DNA from: an uncultured Eubacteriales bacterium
GTDB lineage: Bacteria; Bacillota; Clostridia; Christensenellales; CAG-138
Direction of reading: 5' to 3'
DNA length: 64,000 nucleotides
NCBI GenBank assembly: GCA_902765005.1
Contig: CACWYB010000005.1
Span: 39,844 to 103,843, forward strand
Part shown: piece after piece, positions 56,313-64,000 of the stretch
How positions within the stretch are numbered: the stretch's first letter is position 1
How the letters are laid out: the number at the start of each line of letters is the position of its first letter
Position numbers and translations under genes: made by a program
The notes under the pieces: model-generated
The model's database searches: none
Told to the model about the DNA's origin: nothing
Seen by the model: only the letters and a program-made list of their open reading frames with translations

Positions 56313-57709
56313 CCATGAAGGATCTTAGCTATTCCGCCGTCATGGGCCGCAAGAACGACATCATCAAGGACGCCATGGGCGTGGACTACCGCCGCTATGA
56401 GCGGGAGGGCATCATCTTCGATTACGAAGCCATGATGGCCGACTGCGGCTACACCCTGGAGGACCATATCCGGGTGCAGCGGTCCGTGAACGTGGGCAAC
56501 ACGCCGGTGTTCGAGCTGCACAACCTGACGGCCTTGGCCCGGAAGCTGGCCGGCCCCGGCAAGGGCGCCCGCATCTTCATTAAAGACGAGGCCAGCAACC
56601 CCGCCGGCTCCTTCAAGGAGCGCCGGGCGGCGGCCAGCGTGTATCACGCCAAGAAGCTGGGCTACAAGGGTGTCATCGCCGCCACCAGCGGCAACTACGG
56701 CGCGGCGGTGGCCTCCCAGGCCGCCATGCAGGGTCTCAAGTGCATCATCGTCCAGGAGTGCTACGACAGCCACGCCAAGGGCCAGCCGGAGATCATCGAA
56801 AAGGCCCGCAAATGTGAGGCGTTGGGTGCCGAGGTGCTGCAGCTGTCCGTGGGACCGGAGCTGTTCTATGAGGTGCTGCTCCTGTTGGAGGAGACGGGCT
56901 ACTTCAACGCCTCCCTCTACTCCGCCTTCGGCGTCAGCGGCATCGAGACCCTGGGCTGGGAGCTGGGGCACCAGTTCCTGGAGAAGTACGGCCGGCATCC
57001 GGACGCGGTGGTCTGCGCCAATGCCGGCGGCGGGAACCTGACCGGCACGGCCCGGGGCCTGATTAAGGCGGGCTGCCCGGCCAAGGTCATCGGCGCGGCG
57101 GTGGACTTGTCCGGCCTCCACATGGCCTCGGACGACGCCTTCAACCGCAAGAGCTTCACCACCGCCCACACGGGCTTCGGCGTGCCCTACGCCACCAACC
57201 CGGACCACAGCGACGTGCCACGGAGCGCGGCCCGGCCCCTGAGGTATATGGATCGGTTCGTCACCGTGAAGCAGGGCGAGGTGTTCTACATCACGGAGGC
57301 CCTGGCCACCCTGGAGGGCATGGAGAAGGGCCCGGCCGGCAACACCAGCCTGACGGCGGCCTTTGCCCTGGCCCAGCAGATGGGCGAGGACGAGATCATC
57401 GTGGCCCAGGAGACGGAGTACACCGGCGCCGGCAAGGGCATCAATCCCCAGCTGAGCTTCGCCCGGCAGAACGGGATTGAGCTAAAATTCGGGAACCCGG
57501 ACGAGGAGATCGCCGGCAAGAACATCATCTTCCCCGCGGAGCCGGGGCTGCTGAAGGCAAGGGATCTGGATATGGATGAGCTCAGGCGCAAGTTTATCCG
57601 CCGGGCCACCAAGGGCCTTGATCGGGCCCTGTCCCCTGAGGAGATCGCCTTTTTGGCGGAAGAGACCCGGAGCACGGCCGACTTTGTGGCCAAGTGCCTG
57701 GAAAAGTAA
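56309..57709 (+). CDS. ortB: 2-amino-4-oxopentanoate thiolase subunit OrtB
   Basis: 466 residues. Fold-type-II PLP enzyme: lysine in NPAGSFKERRAAAS, Asn loop AATSGNYGAAVASQAA, glycine loop NAGGGNLTG. With OrtA and CoA it cleaves 2-amino-4-oxopentanoate to acetyl-CoA and D-alanine. AAGGAGG precedes the start. Confidence 0.94.
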   Translation: MTMKDLSYSAVMGRKNDIIKDAMGVDYRRYEREGIIFDYEAMMADCGYTLEDHIRVQRSVNVGNTPVFELHNLTALARKLAGPGKGARIFIKDEASNPAGSFKERRAAASVYHAKKLGYKGVIAATSGNYGAAVASQAAMQGLKCIIVQECYDSHAKGQPEIIEKARKCEALGAEVLQLSVGPELFYEVLLLLEETGYFNASLYSAFGVSGIETLGWELGHQFLEKYGRHPDAVVCANAGGGNLTGTARGLIKAGCPAKVIGAAVDLSGLHMASDDAFNRKSFTTAHTGFGVPYATNPDHSDVPRSAARPLRYMDRFVTVKQGEVFYITEALATLEGMEKGPAGNTSLTAAFALAQQMGEDEIIVAQETEYTGAGKGINPQLSFARQNGIELKFGNPDEEIAGKNIIFPAEPGLLKARDLDMDELRRKFIRRATKGLDRALSPEEIAFLAEETRSTADFVAKCLEK

Positions 57710-57718
57710 AGGAGCGGT

Positions 57719-58084
57719 ATGAAGCGAGAAGACGATTTTGAAGTCCGTCGGACCCACCTGAAGGACCTGACCGACCAGCAGCTCTACGACCGTTTCTGGG
57801 ACCTGTGCGCCCAGCTGGTGGACCCCCTGCTCAGCATGGGCCGGGAGTACACCAGCCCCGCCATCGAGCGGAGCGTGCTGCTTCGGATGGGGTTCTCCTC
57901 TTTGGAGGTGAAGGCCATCGTGAACGGGTGCATGGAGCGGAATCTCCTGCAGCACGGGGCCGGGAACGTGGTCTATAAGCTGAGCCAATCCAAGGGGCTG
58001 CCCCTGCGGGAGGCAGGCGTGAAGCTGGCAAACGGGGAGCTGTGGGAGGACGCGGCGGCCCTCTTCGAAGGAGGTGCCCAATGA
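57719..58084 (+). CDS. oraS: D-ornithine 4,5-aminomutase subunit OraS
   Basis: 121 residues, the usual length, with the start KREDDFEVRRTHLKDLTD. Small subunit of the B12/PLP aminomutase; stabilises OraE. Overlaps oraE by 4 bases. Confidence 0.93.
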   Translation: MKREDDFEVRRTHLKDLTDQQLYDRFWDLCAQLVDPLLSMGREYTSPAIERSVLLRMGFSSLEVKAIVNGCMERNLLQHGAGNVVYKLSQSKGLPLREAGVKLANGELWEDAAALFEGGAQ

Positions 58085-60309
58085 GCAACTACTGGCTTGA
58101 CCCCAACGACAATATCGACGTTCGGGAAATTTTGAAGGACCTGGACAAATACCGACCCCGCCGCCGGGGCTGGACCTGGCGCACCCCGGAGCCGGGCCTC
58201 ACCATGGGCAAGTTCACCTATCAGGACTGCTCCACGCCCCTCAAGCGGGGCGTGCCCCTGCCCCCCGCCCGGTTCATGGACGATGTGGACCCCCAGCCGG
58301 TCCAGTCCATCACCACGGAGATCGCCTCCGGCCGGTTTGAGGACGATATCCGGCGCATGCGCATGGCGGCCCACCACGGGGCGGACCACATCATGGTCAT
58401 CCGCACCGCGGGCCAGAGCCACTTCGACGGGCTCATCGAAGGCACCCCCCAGGGCATGGGCGGCGTGCCCATCTCCCGCAAGCAGGTCCGGGCCCAGCGC
58501 AAGGCCCTGGATATGATCGAGGACGAGGTGGGCCGGCCCATCAACTACCACTCCTACGTGTCCGGCGTGGCGGGCCCCGACGTGGCGGTCATGCTGGCGG
58601 AGGAGGGCGTGAACGGCTGCCACCAGGACCCCCAGTACAACGTGATCTACCGGAACATCAACATGCTCCGGTCCTTTGTGGACGCCTGCGAATCCAAGAA
58701 GCTCATCGCCTGGGCGGACATGGCTCAGATCGACGGCGCTCACAACGCCAACGCCACCGCCCGGGACGCCTGGAAGGTGATGCCGGAGCTCATGGTCCAG
58801 CACGCCATCAACGCCCTGTTCTCCTATAAGGCCGGCGTGCCCAAGGAGAACATCTGCCTGTCCACCGTGCCGCCTACGGCCACCCCGGCCCCCTGCGTGC
58901 ACATGGATTTGCCCTATGCCGTGGCCCTGCGTGACTTGTTCAAGGGGTATCGGATGCGGGCGCAGATGAACACCAAGTATATCGAGTCCAGCACCCGGGA
59001 GGCCACGGTGACCCATGTGCTGAACATGCTCATCTCCAAGCTGACCAGCGCGGACATCCAGTCCACCATCACCCCGGACGAGGGGCGCAACGTGCCCTGG
59101 CACATCTACAACATCGAGGCCTGCGACACCGCCAAACAGGCGCTGGTGGGCATGGACGGGCTCATGGACATGGTGGAGCTGAAGCAGGACGGGTACCTGC
59201 GCCAGAAGGCCCGGGAGCTGAAGGAGCGGGCCGTGCTCTTCATGGAGGAGATGCTCGACATGGGCGGGTACTTCCACGCCGTGGAGGAGGGCATGTTCGT
59301 GGATTCGGGCATGTACCCCGAGCGCAACGGCGACGGCATCGCCCGGAAGATCGACGCCGGCGTGGGCGTGGGCACCATCATAGAGCGGGCGCCCGACTAC
59401 ATGGCCCCCGTCACCGCCCACTATGGCCGGAACAATGTGGAGCAGTACGGCGGGGATCCTGAGAACCCCTCCGCTCTCATTGGCGGCTGCACCCTGGAGG
59501 ACCCGGACAAGATCGTCTACATCGACGAGCTGGACGAGGAGGACAACGTGAACGTGCGCATGGCCGAGACGGAGGAGCTTCGCCGGCCCGGCGCCAAGAA
59601 GATCAAGCCCGAGATGGAATGGCTGGGGGACGGGGTGGTCATGACCACCATGTTCTTCCCCTGCGAAAAGAAGCTGGCGGAGGCCGCCGCTCTGGAGGTG
59701 GGCCGCCGGATGGGGCTCCAGGACGTGGAGGTCATCTCCCGGGAGATCATGCACCCCACGGAGGGCACCCGCATCGAGATCAAGGGGCGGGTGGACTTCA
59801 GCCTGGATGTGGATTCCCTGGTGATTCCCAAGGAGCCGGACATCATGAGCGACGACGAGATCCGGGCGGACATCGAGCGCCGGCCCATGACCGTGGTGGC
59901 TGCCACCGTGGGCGACGACGAACACAGCGTGGGCCTTCGGGAGATCATCGACATCAAGCACGGCGGCATCGAGAAGTACGGCATCACCGTCCACTATCTG
60001 GGCACCTCCGTGTCCCCGGAGAAGCTGGTGAACGCGGCCATCGAACTGAACGCGGACGCCATATTGGCTTCCACCATCATCAGCCATGACGACATCCACT
60101 ACAAGAACATCGCCGTGATCCATCAGCTGATGATCGAGGCGGGCATCCGGGATCGGGTCATGTTCATCGCGGGCGGCACCCAGGTGACGCCGGAGCTGGC
60201 CCGGGAGGCGGGCGCCGACGAGGGCTTCGGCCGGGGCACCCACGGGGTCCACGACGCCACGTTCCTGGTGAAGCGGCGCCGGGAGCTGGAAGCGCAGGGG
60301 ATCATTTGA
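58081..60309 (+). CDS. oraE: D-ornithine 4,5-aminomutase subunit OraE
   Basis: 742 residues from ATG 58081 (GAAGGAGGTGCCC). The C-terminal Rossmann domain has the cobalamin motif DEHSVG with His615 as probable cobalt ligand, and the PLP lysine K626 in IIDIKHGGIEKYG. The 11-residue spacing equals that of Clostridium sticklandii OraE (His618/Lys629, from memory). Moves the terminal amino group of D-ornithine to C4, giving 2,4-diaminopentanoate, by an adenosylcobalamin radical mechanism. Confidence 0.95.
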   Translation: MSNYWLDPNDNIDVREILKDLDKYRPRRRGWTWRTPEPGLTMGKFTYQDCSTPLKRGVPLPPARFMDDVDPQPVQSITTEIASGRFEDDIRRMRMAAHHGADHIMVIRTAGQSHFDGLIEGTPQGMGGVPISRKQVRAQRKALDMIEDEVGRPINYHSYVSGVAGPDVAVMLAEEGVNGCHQDPQYNVIYRNINMLRSFVDACESKKLIAWADMAQIDGAHNANATARDAWKVMPELMVQHAINALFSYKAGVPKENICLSTVPPTATPAPCVHMDLPYAVALRDLFKGYRMRAQMNTKYIESSTREATVTHVLNMLISKLTSADIQSTITPDEGRNVPWHIYNIEACDTAKQALVGMDGLMDMVELKQDGYLRQKARELKERAVLFMEEMLDMGGYFHAVEEGMFVDSGMYPERNGDGIARKIDAGVGVGTIIERAPDYMAPVTAHYGRNNVEQYGGDPENPSALIGGCTLEDPDKIVYIDELDEEDNVNVRMAETEELRRPGAKKIKPEMEWLGDGVVMTTMFFPCEKKLAEAAALEVGRRMGLQDVEVISREIMHPTEGTRIEIKGRVDFSLDVDSLVIPKEPDIMSDDEIRADIERRPMTVVAATVGDDEHSVGLREIIDIKHGGIEKYGITVHYLGTSVSPEKLVNAAIELNADAILASTIISHDDIHYKNIAVIHQLMIEAGIRDRVMFIAGGTQVTPELAREAGADEGFGRGTHGVHDATFLVKRRRELEAQGII

Positions 60310-60326
60310 CGAACATGGGTTCTTTT

Positions 60327-60384
60327 GCCGCTTTTTCTTTTCAGTGAAAAGAAAAAGCGGCGCAAAAAGAAAAGCTCAGGAAGA
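60327..60384. repeat. Dispersed hairpin repeat, copy 2
   Basis: A 16-bp perfect stem (60327-60342 / 60346-60361, loop AGT) of GCCGCTTTTTCTTTTC, with the same tail GCTCAGGAAGA ending at 60384. Stem ends differ from copy 1 (GCCG/CGGC against CACC/GGTG) but stay paired. Confidence 0.85.
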
Positions 60385-60432
60385 TACGCCTGTATTCGCT
60401 GCCAGCCCAATTCCATTCCTAAAGTTCTTTTG

Positions 60433-60460
60433 TGCACCTTTTCTTTCAAGAAAAGGTGCA
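60433..60460. repeat. A/T-rich hairpin before the reactivase gene
   Basis: TGCACCTTTTCTT (60433-60445), TC, and the exact complement (60448-60460). The arm core CACCTTTT recalls copy 1 at 12494, so this may be a further degenerate member. It precedes the reactivase ATG by 28 bases and could attenuate or protect mRNA between oraE and the next gene. Confidence 0.65.
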
Positions 60461-60488
60461 AGCTTTCATCCTACCTTTGGAGAAATCT

Positions 60489-61844
60489 ATGCACGCTGAC
60501 GTATTGATCGCGGAGATAGGGTCCACCACCACGCTGATGAACGCCTTCATCCTTGGCGATGCGCCCCGATACATCGGCCAGGGCATGGCCCCCACCACGG
60601 TGCTGGAGGGGGACGTGCGGGTGGGCCTGTCCCGCGCCCTGGCGGACCTGGAAGCGAAGCTGGGCGGTCCCCTCGCCTATGACAAAATGCTGGCCACCTC
60701 CAGCGCCGCGGGGGGGCTTCGCATGAGCGTCCACGGCCTGGTCTACGACATGACCGTCCGGGCGGCGGAGGCGGCGGCTCTGGGCGCCGGCGGCGTCATC
60801 CGCCAGGTGACCGGCGGCAAGATGAGCCGCTACGACCTGCTGGACCTTAAAGCCCTGCACCCCAACCTCATCCTCATCGCCGGCGGCACGGACTACGGGG
60901 AGCGGGAGACGGCCCTGTATAACAGCGAGCAGATCGCCGCCCTGGGCATGCGCGACGTGCCCGTGCTCTACGCCGGGAACGTGCAGAACCAGAACACGGT
61001 CAAGGCCATCTTCCATGAGGCGGGCATCCCCCTGTTCCTCACGGAAAACGTGTACCCCCGGCTGGACGAACTGAACATCGAGCCCTGCCGGCGAATGATC
61101 CAGAAGATCTTTGAGGAACACATCGTGAAGGCCCCCGGCATGGAGGGCATCCGGGATCTGGTCACCGGCCCCATCCTCCCCACCCCCGGGGCGGTCATGG
61201 AGGCGGCCCGGCTCCTCTACGAGGACATGGGCGATCTGGTGGTGCTGGACATCGGCGGCGCCACCACGGACGTCCACTCCGTCAGTGAGGGCAGCCCGGA
61301 GATCGCGGCCCTGGCCACCCGGCCGGAGCCCTTCAGCAAGCGTACCGTGGAGGGGGACTTGGGCCTGTTCGTCAACGCCCGGCATCTGGTGGATAGGATC
61401 GGCGCCGAAGCGTTGGATCGGGAGCTCTCCATCGACACGGAGGCGGTCATGGCCGCCTATACCCCCATCCCCCAAAGCGAAGATCAGTTCAAGCTCACGG
61501 AGCGGCTGTGCCTGGAAGCGGGCAAAACCGCCATCCAACGCCACGCCGGAACCTATCGCTACATCTACCTGCCCGAAGGCCGCAAGACCCTGACGGAGGG
61601 CAAGGACCTGAGCCAGGTGAAATACATCATCGGCACCGGCGGCGCCCTGACCCGGCTCCCCCACCGGCGGGAGCTGCTGCGGGCCATGGCGGACATGAAC
61701 ACAAACGGCGCCATGCTCTACCCCAAGCCCGGGGAAGCGCGGCTGCTGTTTGACAACGACTACATCATGGCCTCCCTGGGGGTCCTGTCCAAGGCCTTCC
61801 CGAAGGAGGCGCTGACGCTGATGAAAAGGAGCATGGGCCTATGA
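60489..61844 (+). CDS. GlmL/MutL-type ATPase, reactivating factor for ornithine aminomutase
   Basis: 451 residues from ATG 60489 (TTTGGAGAAATCT). ASKHA ATPase folds: phosphate-1 motif LIAEIGSTTTLMNAF, second domain LVVLDIGGATTDVHSV. Family members (MutL/GlmL) release damaged cobalamin from B12 mutases with ATP. In this operon the target is OraSE. Overlaps orr by 4 bases. Confidence 0.92.
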   Translation: MHADVLIAEIGSTTTLMNAFILGDAPRYIGQGMAPTTVLEGDVRVGLSRALADLEAKLGGPLAYDKMLATSSAAGGLRMSVHGLVYDMTVRAAEAAALGAGGVIRQVTGGKMSRYDLLDLKALHPNLILIAGGTDYGERETALYNSEQIAALGMRDVPVLYAGNVQNQNTVKAIFHEAGIPLFLTENVYPRLDELNIEPCRRMIQKIFEEHIVKAPGMEGIRDLVTGPILPTPGAVMEAARLLYEDMGDLVVLDIGGATTDVHSVSEGSPEIAALATRPEPFSKRTVEGDLGLFVNARHLVDRIGAEALDRELSIDTEAVMAAYTPIPQSEDQFKLTERLCLEAGKTAIQRHAGTYRYIYLPEGRKTLTEGKDLSQVKYIIGTGGALTRLPHRRELLRAMADMNTNGAMLYPKPGEARLLFDNDYIMASLGVLSKAFPKEALTLMKRSMGL

Positions 61845-62911
61845 GCTTTCGTGATCTTGTGGTGGACGTGGCCAAATTCCGGGAAAATGTGCGCACCGTG
61901 GCCGGCTGGTGCCGAAAGAGGGGCATCGGCATCGCCTATGTGACCAAGTGCACCCTGGCTGACCCGGTGCTGAGCCAAGCGGCCATGGCGGAAGGGGCGG
62001 CGCTGTTTGCGGACTCTCGGCTGCTGAACATGGAACGCCTGCCCCAGGGCCTCCCCCGGCTGATGCTGCGGATCGGCTGCCCGGAGGAGGCGGAGGACAT
62101 CGTGCGCCAGGCGGACATCAGCCTGCAGAGCGAGATCGCCACCATCCGGGCCATGGGCCAGGCCGCCCGATCCCAGGGGCGGCGGCACAAGGTGGTGCTC
62201 ATGATCGACCTGGGGGATCTGCGGGAAGGGATCTTCTTTGAAAACACCCAGGGCATCCTGGACGCGGCGGAGGCCGTGGTCCGGGAGGAAGGGCTGGAGC
62301 TCTACGGCGTGGGCACCAATCTGACCTGCTTCGGAGGCATCATGCCCTCCCGGGAGAATCTGGGGGTGCTGACGGACATAGCCGACGATCTCCGGCGCCG
62401 GTTCACCCTGCCCCTCCCCTTCGTTTCCGGCGGCAACTCCAGCTCGCTGCCCCTGCTGCTGTCCGGCGGGATGCCGGAGGGGATCACCAACCTGCGGATC
62501 GGGGAAAGCATCCTCCTTGGCACGGACACGGCCCACGGCGGGCCCTTGGCCGGGCTGCGGCAGGACGTGTTCACCCTGCAGGTGAAGCTGGTGGAGGTAC
62601 AGCATAAGCCCTCCCGGCCCGTGGGAGAAAGCTCCCTGAACGCCTTCGGGGAGAAGGTGACCTTCGAAGATAAGGGGCCCATGCTCCGGGGTATCTGCGC
62701 CATCGGGCGGCAGGACGTGGACATCGACGGGCTGCGACCCCTGGATGAGGGCGTCCAGATCCTGGGCGGCAGCTCGGACCACCTACTGGTGGACCTGACC
62801 CAGCGTCCAAATTTGCAGGTGGGCGACACCCTTTCCTTCGCGCCGTCCTACGGGGCGCTGCTGCGGCTGTACACCTCCCCCTTCGTGTGCAAGGTGCATT
62901 TTTCCGAATGA
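61841..62911 (+). CDS. orr: Ornithine racemase Orr
   Basis: 356 residues, fold-type-III (alanine-racemase-like) PLP enzyme: lysine in IAYVTKCTLADPV and MIDLGDLREGIFF. Interconverts L- and D-ornithine, the entry step of the pathway. Last gene of the operon; no clear terminator before the next gene. Confidence 0.93.
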   Translation: MSFRDLVVDVAKFRENVRTVAGWCRKRGIGIAYVTKCTLADPVLSQAAMAEGAALFADSRLLNMERLPQGLPRLMLRIGCPEEAEDIVRQADISLQSEIATIRAMGQAARSQGRRHKVVLMIDLGDLREGIFFENTQGILDAAEAVVREEGLELYGVGTNLTCFGGIMPSRENLGVLTDIADDLRRRFTLPLPFVSGGNSSSLPLLLSGGMPEGITNLRIGESILLGTDTAHGGPLAGLRQDVFTLQVKLVEVQHKPSRPVGESSLNAFGEKVTFEDKGPMLRGICAIGRQDVDIDGLRPLDEGVQILGGSSDHLLVDLTQRPNLQVGDTLSFAPSYGALLRLYTSPFVCKVHFSE

Positions 62912-62975
62912 ATTGTAAATAATTAGCAAAATCCTCCATTTTTGAGTGTTTGTTAATATTTTGTTCATACTTTTA

Positions 62976-63003
62976 TTGAAAAATGTATACGTAGATGTAT
63001 ACA
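62976..63003 (+). promoter_or_regulatory. Promoter of the peptidoglycan-binding protein gene
   Basis: TTGAAA (62976-62981), 16 bases, TATACA (62998-63003); TACAAT at 63000-63005 is an alternative -10 with an 18-base spacer. ATGTATAC occurs twice with 12-base spacing, overlapping the -10. Confidence 0.55.
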
Positions 63004-63052
63004 ATATGAATTGTACCGATCAAGTATCCGCACAGAAAGGGAGGGATTTATT

Positions 63053-63835
63053 ATGAACGAAGATAACGAGCAAACTTCCTTGATGGACAAATACATCAAG
63101 GTGCGCCTGGGCGGCGCCACCTACCGGGTGCGGCTGATGACGCTGCTGCTGTTTGCGGCGGCGGCCATCATCCTGATCGCGGCCATTTTGATCCTGGCCT
63201 TCTCCGGCTCCTGCAGCGGCAACAAGAACAAAGAGGCGAAGGCCCCCGAAACCACCGCTGAGGCAACGGTAGAAGCGACCCAGGCCCCAACGGATGCGCC
63301 CGTCGTCACGGAGACCCCGGAGACCACCGCCACCGATGTGCCGGAGACCACGGAGCCTGCCGCCACCCCGGACACCACCGACTTTAAGACCCTGAAGGTT
63401 GGGGGCACCAACGACGCAGATACTGTGAAAACGGTACAGCAGCGACTGGTGGATCTGCACTACCTCCCCTACCCCGAGACGGACGCGGAGGGCAAGGGCG
63501 TGGTCACCACCACCTACGGCTCCATGTGCGCCAAGGCCATCACCAAATTCCAGGAGCGCAACGGTCTGAAGCAGACCGGCGAATGTGACAAGACCACCTA
63601 CGACAAGCTCATGGCCGACGGCGCCACCGCCTACACCATGAAGGAAAAGGACAAGCTGGACATCGTCCGCACCATCCAGGAGGTCCTGATCAAGAAGGGA
63701 TACCTAAAGGGCAAGGCCACCGGCTACTGCGGCACAGACACTGTGGCCGCCGTGAAAGCCTTCCAGAAGGCCAACAACCTGACCGTGGACGGCCAGGCCG
63801 GCACCAAGACCCTGGAGCTGCTGCTGGGATACTGA
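63053..63835 (+). CDS. Membrane-anchored protein with two peptidoglycan-binding repeats
   Basis: 260 residues from ATG 63053 (GGGAGGGATTTATT). One helix near residues 29-52 (LMTLLLFAAAAIILIAAILI), a Thr/Pro/Glu/Ala-rich linker (about 55-110), then two PG_binding_1 repeats (VKTVQQRLVDLHYL; CAKAITKFQERNGLKQTGE; and IVRTIQEVLIKKGYLKG; TVAAVKAFQKANNLTVDGQA). Type II membrane topology, repeats facing the wall. Function unknown; it may position an enzyme or anchor the membrane to the cell wall. Confidence 0.87.
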   Translation: MNEDNEQTSLMDKYIKVRLGGATYRVRLMTLLLFAAAAIILIAAILILAFSGSCSGNKNKEAKAPETTAEATVEATQAPTDAPVVTETPETTATDVPETTEPAATPDTTDFKTLKVGGTNDADTVKTVQQRLVDLHYLPYPETDAEGKGVVTTTYGSMCAKAITKFQERNGLKQTGECDKTTYDKLMADGATAYTMKEKDKLDIVRTIQEVLIKKGYLKGKATGYCGTDTVAAVKAFQKANNLTVDGQAGTKTLELLLGY

Positions 63836-63852
63836 GCCTCTTTGAACCAGGA

Positions 63853-63880
63853 AAGCCGCCGAGAGATCGGCGGCTTATTT
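63853..63880 (+). terminator. Terminator after the peptidoglycan-binding gene
   Basis: AAGCCGCCGA (63853-63862), GAGA, TCGGCGGCTT (63867-63876), then ATTT. Confidence 0.78.
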
Positions 63881-63907
63881 GTGGGGGATACTAAAACAAA
63901 GGGGGCG

Positions 63908-63978
63908 ACGGGATTTGCGGCCCTTGCCGCTAAAAAAGCCGCACTGCGGCTTTTTCTATACGCGGCTTCAAATCCCGT
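63908..63978. repeat. Nested-hairpin intergenic element at the window end
   Basis: Outer arms ACGGGATTTG (63908-63917) and CAAATCCCGT (63969-63978) enclose an inner hairpin AAAAAGCCGCA / TGCGGCTTTTT near 63932-63955. The design (GGGATTYG outer arms around inner stems) is the same as at 2036-2130. No gene follows in 63881-64000. Confidence 0.65.
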
Positions 63979-64000
63979 TCTTTCTTTCCCTTTACAGCAA

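Overview
The window looks like chromosomal DNA from a high-GC, endospore-forming, strictly fermentative member of the Clostridia, plausibly a gut anaerobe. The evidence is a spoIIAA-spoIIAB-sigF operon, the murB-rapZ-whiA group, CIRCE-controlled groES-groEL, and two large amino-acid and purine fermentation clusters rich in iron-sulfur, PLP and B12 enzymes. Start sites are mostly ATG with strong GGAGG ribosome binding sites, and many promoters fit the housekeeping TTGACA-17-TATAAT type. I cannot fix the genus.

Layout. 1-2160: the 3' part of a YitT-family membrane protein, a cysteine-rich mini-protein, a nitroreductase, and tRNA-Ser(GGA) followed by a hairpin element that repeats the tRNA 3' end. 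2160-10915 (minus): an XRE regulator, then an operon-like run of a SBP-like secreted protein, murB, rapZ, whiA, a methyltransferase, hslO, a TPR protein and an RlmL-type rRNA methyltransferase; yvcK is missing between rapZ and whiA. 11036-12489 (plus): the sporulation sigma-F operon. 12673-16436 (minus): DUF512 radical-SAM protein, der, plsY, GNAT. 16518-23033: patatin, GNAT, groES-groEL, an S9 peptidase and a P-loop kinase. 23215-29481 (plus): rpsT, rqcH, rdgB, a YfcE-type phosphodiesterase and two tandem D,D-carboxypeptidases.

29541-44591 holds a divergent catabolic island. On the minus strand run ygeY, ygeW, two different fold-type-II PLP enzymes, serC and serA; on the plus strand run ssnA, ygfK, an xdhD-like molybdenum hydroxylase and a four-cluster ferredoxin. 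This is recognisably the anaerobic purine/uric-acid catabolism gene set, but within the window ygeX and hyuA are absent, and the slot next to ygeW is filled by a threonine-synthase-like and a second PLP enzyme beside phosphoserine-forming serA-serC. A new branch through O-phosphoserine is a testable idea. 44766-53687 carries DUF1015, transporter-like and cell-envelope genes, including a CotH/lamin-tail lipoprotein, a DNPH1-like nucleotide hydrolase and a CHAP-like secreted protein.

53942-62911 encodes the complete ornithine fermentation pathway: ornithine carbamoyltransferase, ord, ortA, ortB, oraS, oraE, a reactivating ATPase and ornithine racemase. It converts L-ornithine through D-ornithine, 2,4-diaminopentanoate and 2-amino-4-oxopentanoate to alanine and acetyl-CoA. 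The window ends with a membrane-anchored peptidoglycan-binding protein. Several hairpin repeats are dispersed between genes; two copies show compensatory base changes, so the fold rather than the sequence is being kept.
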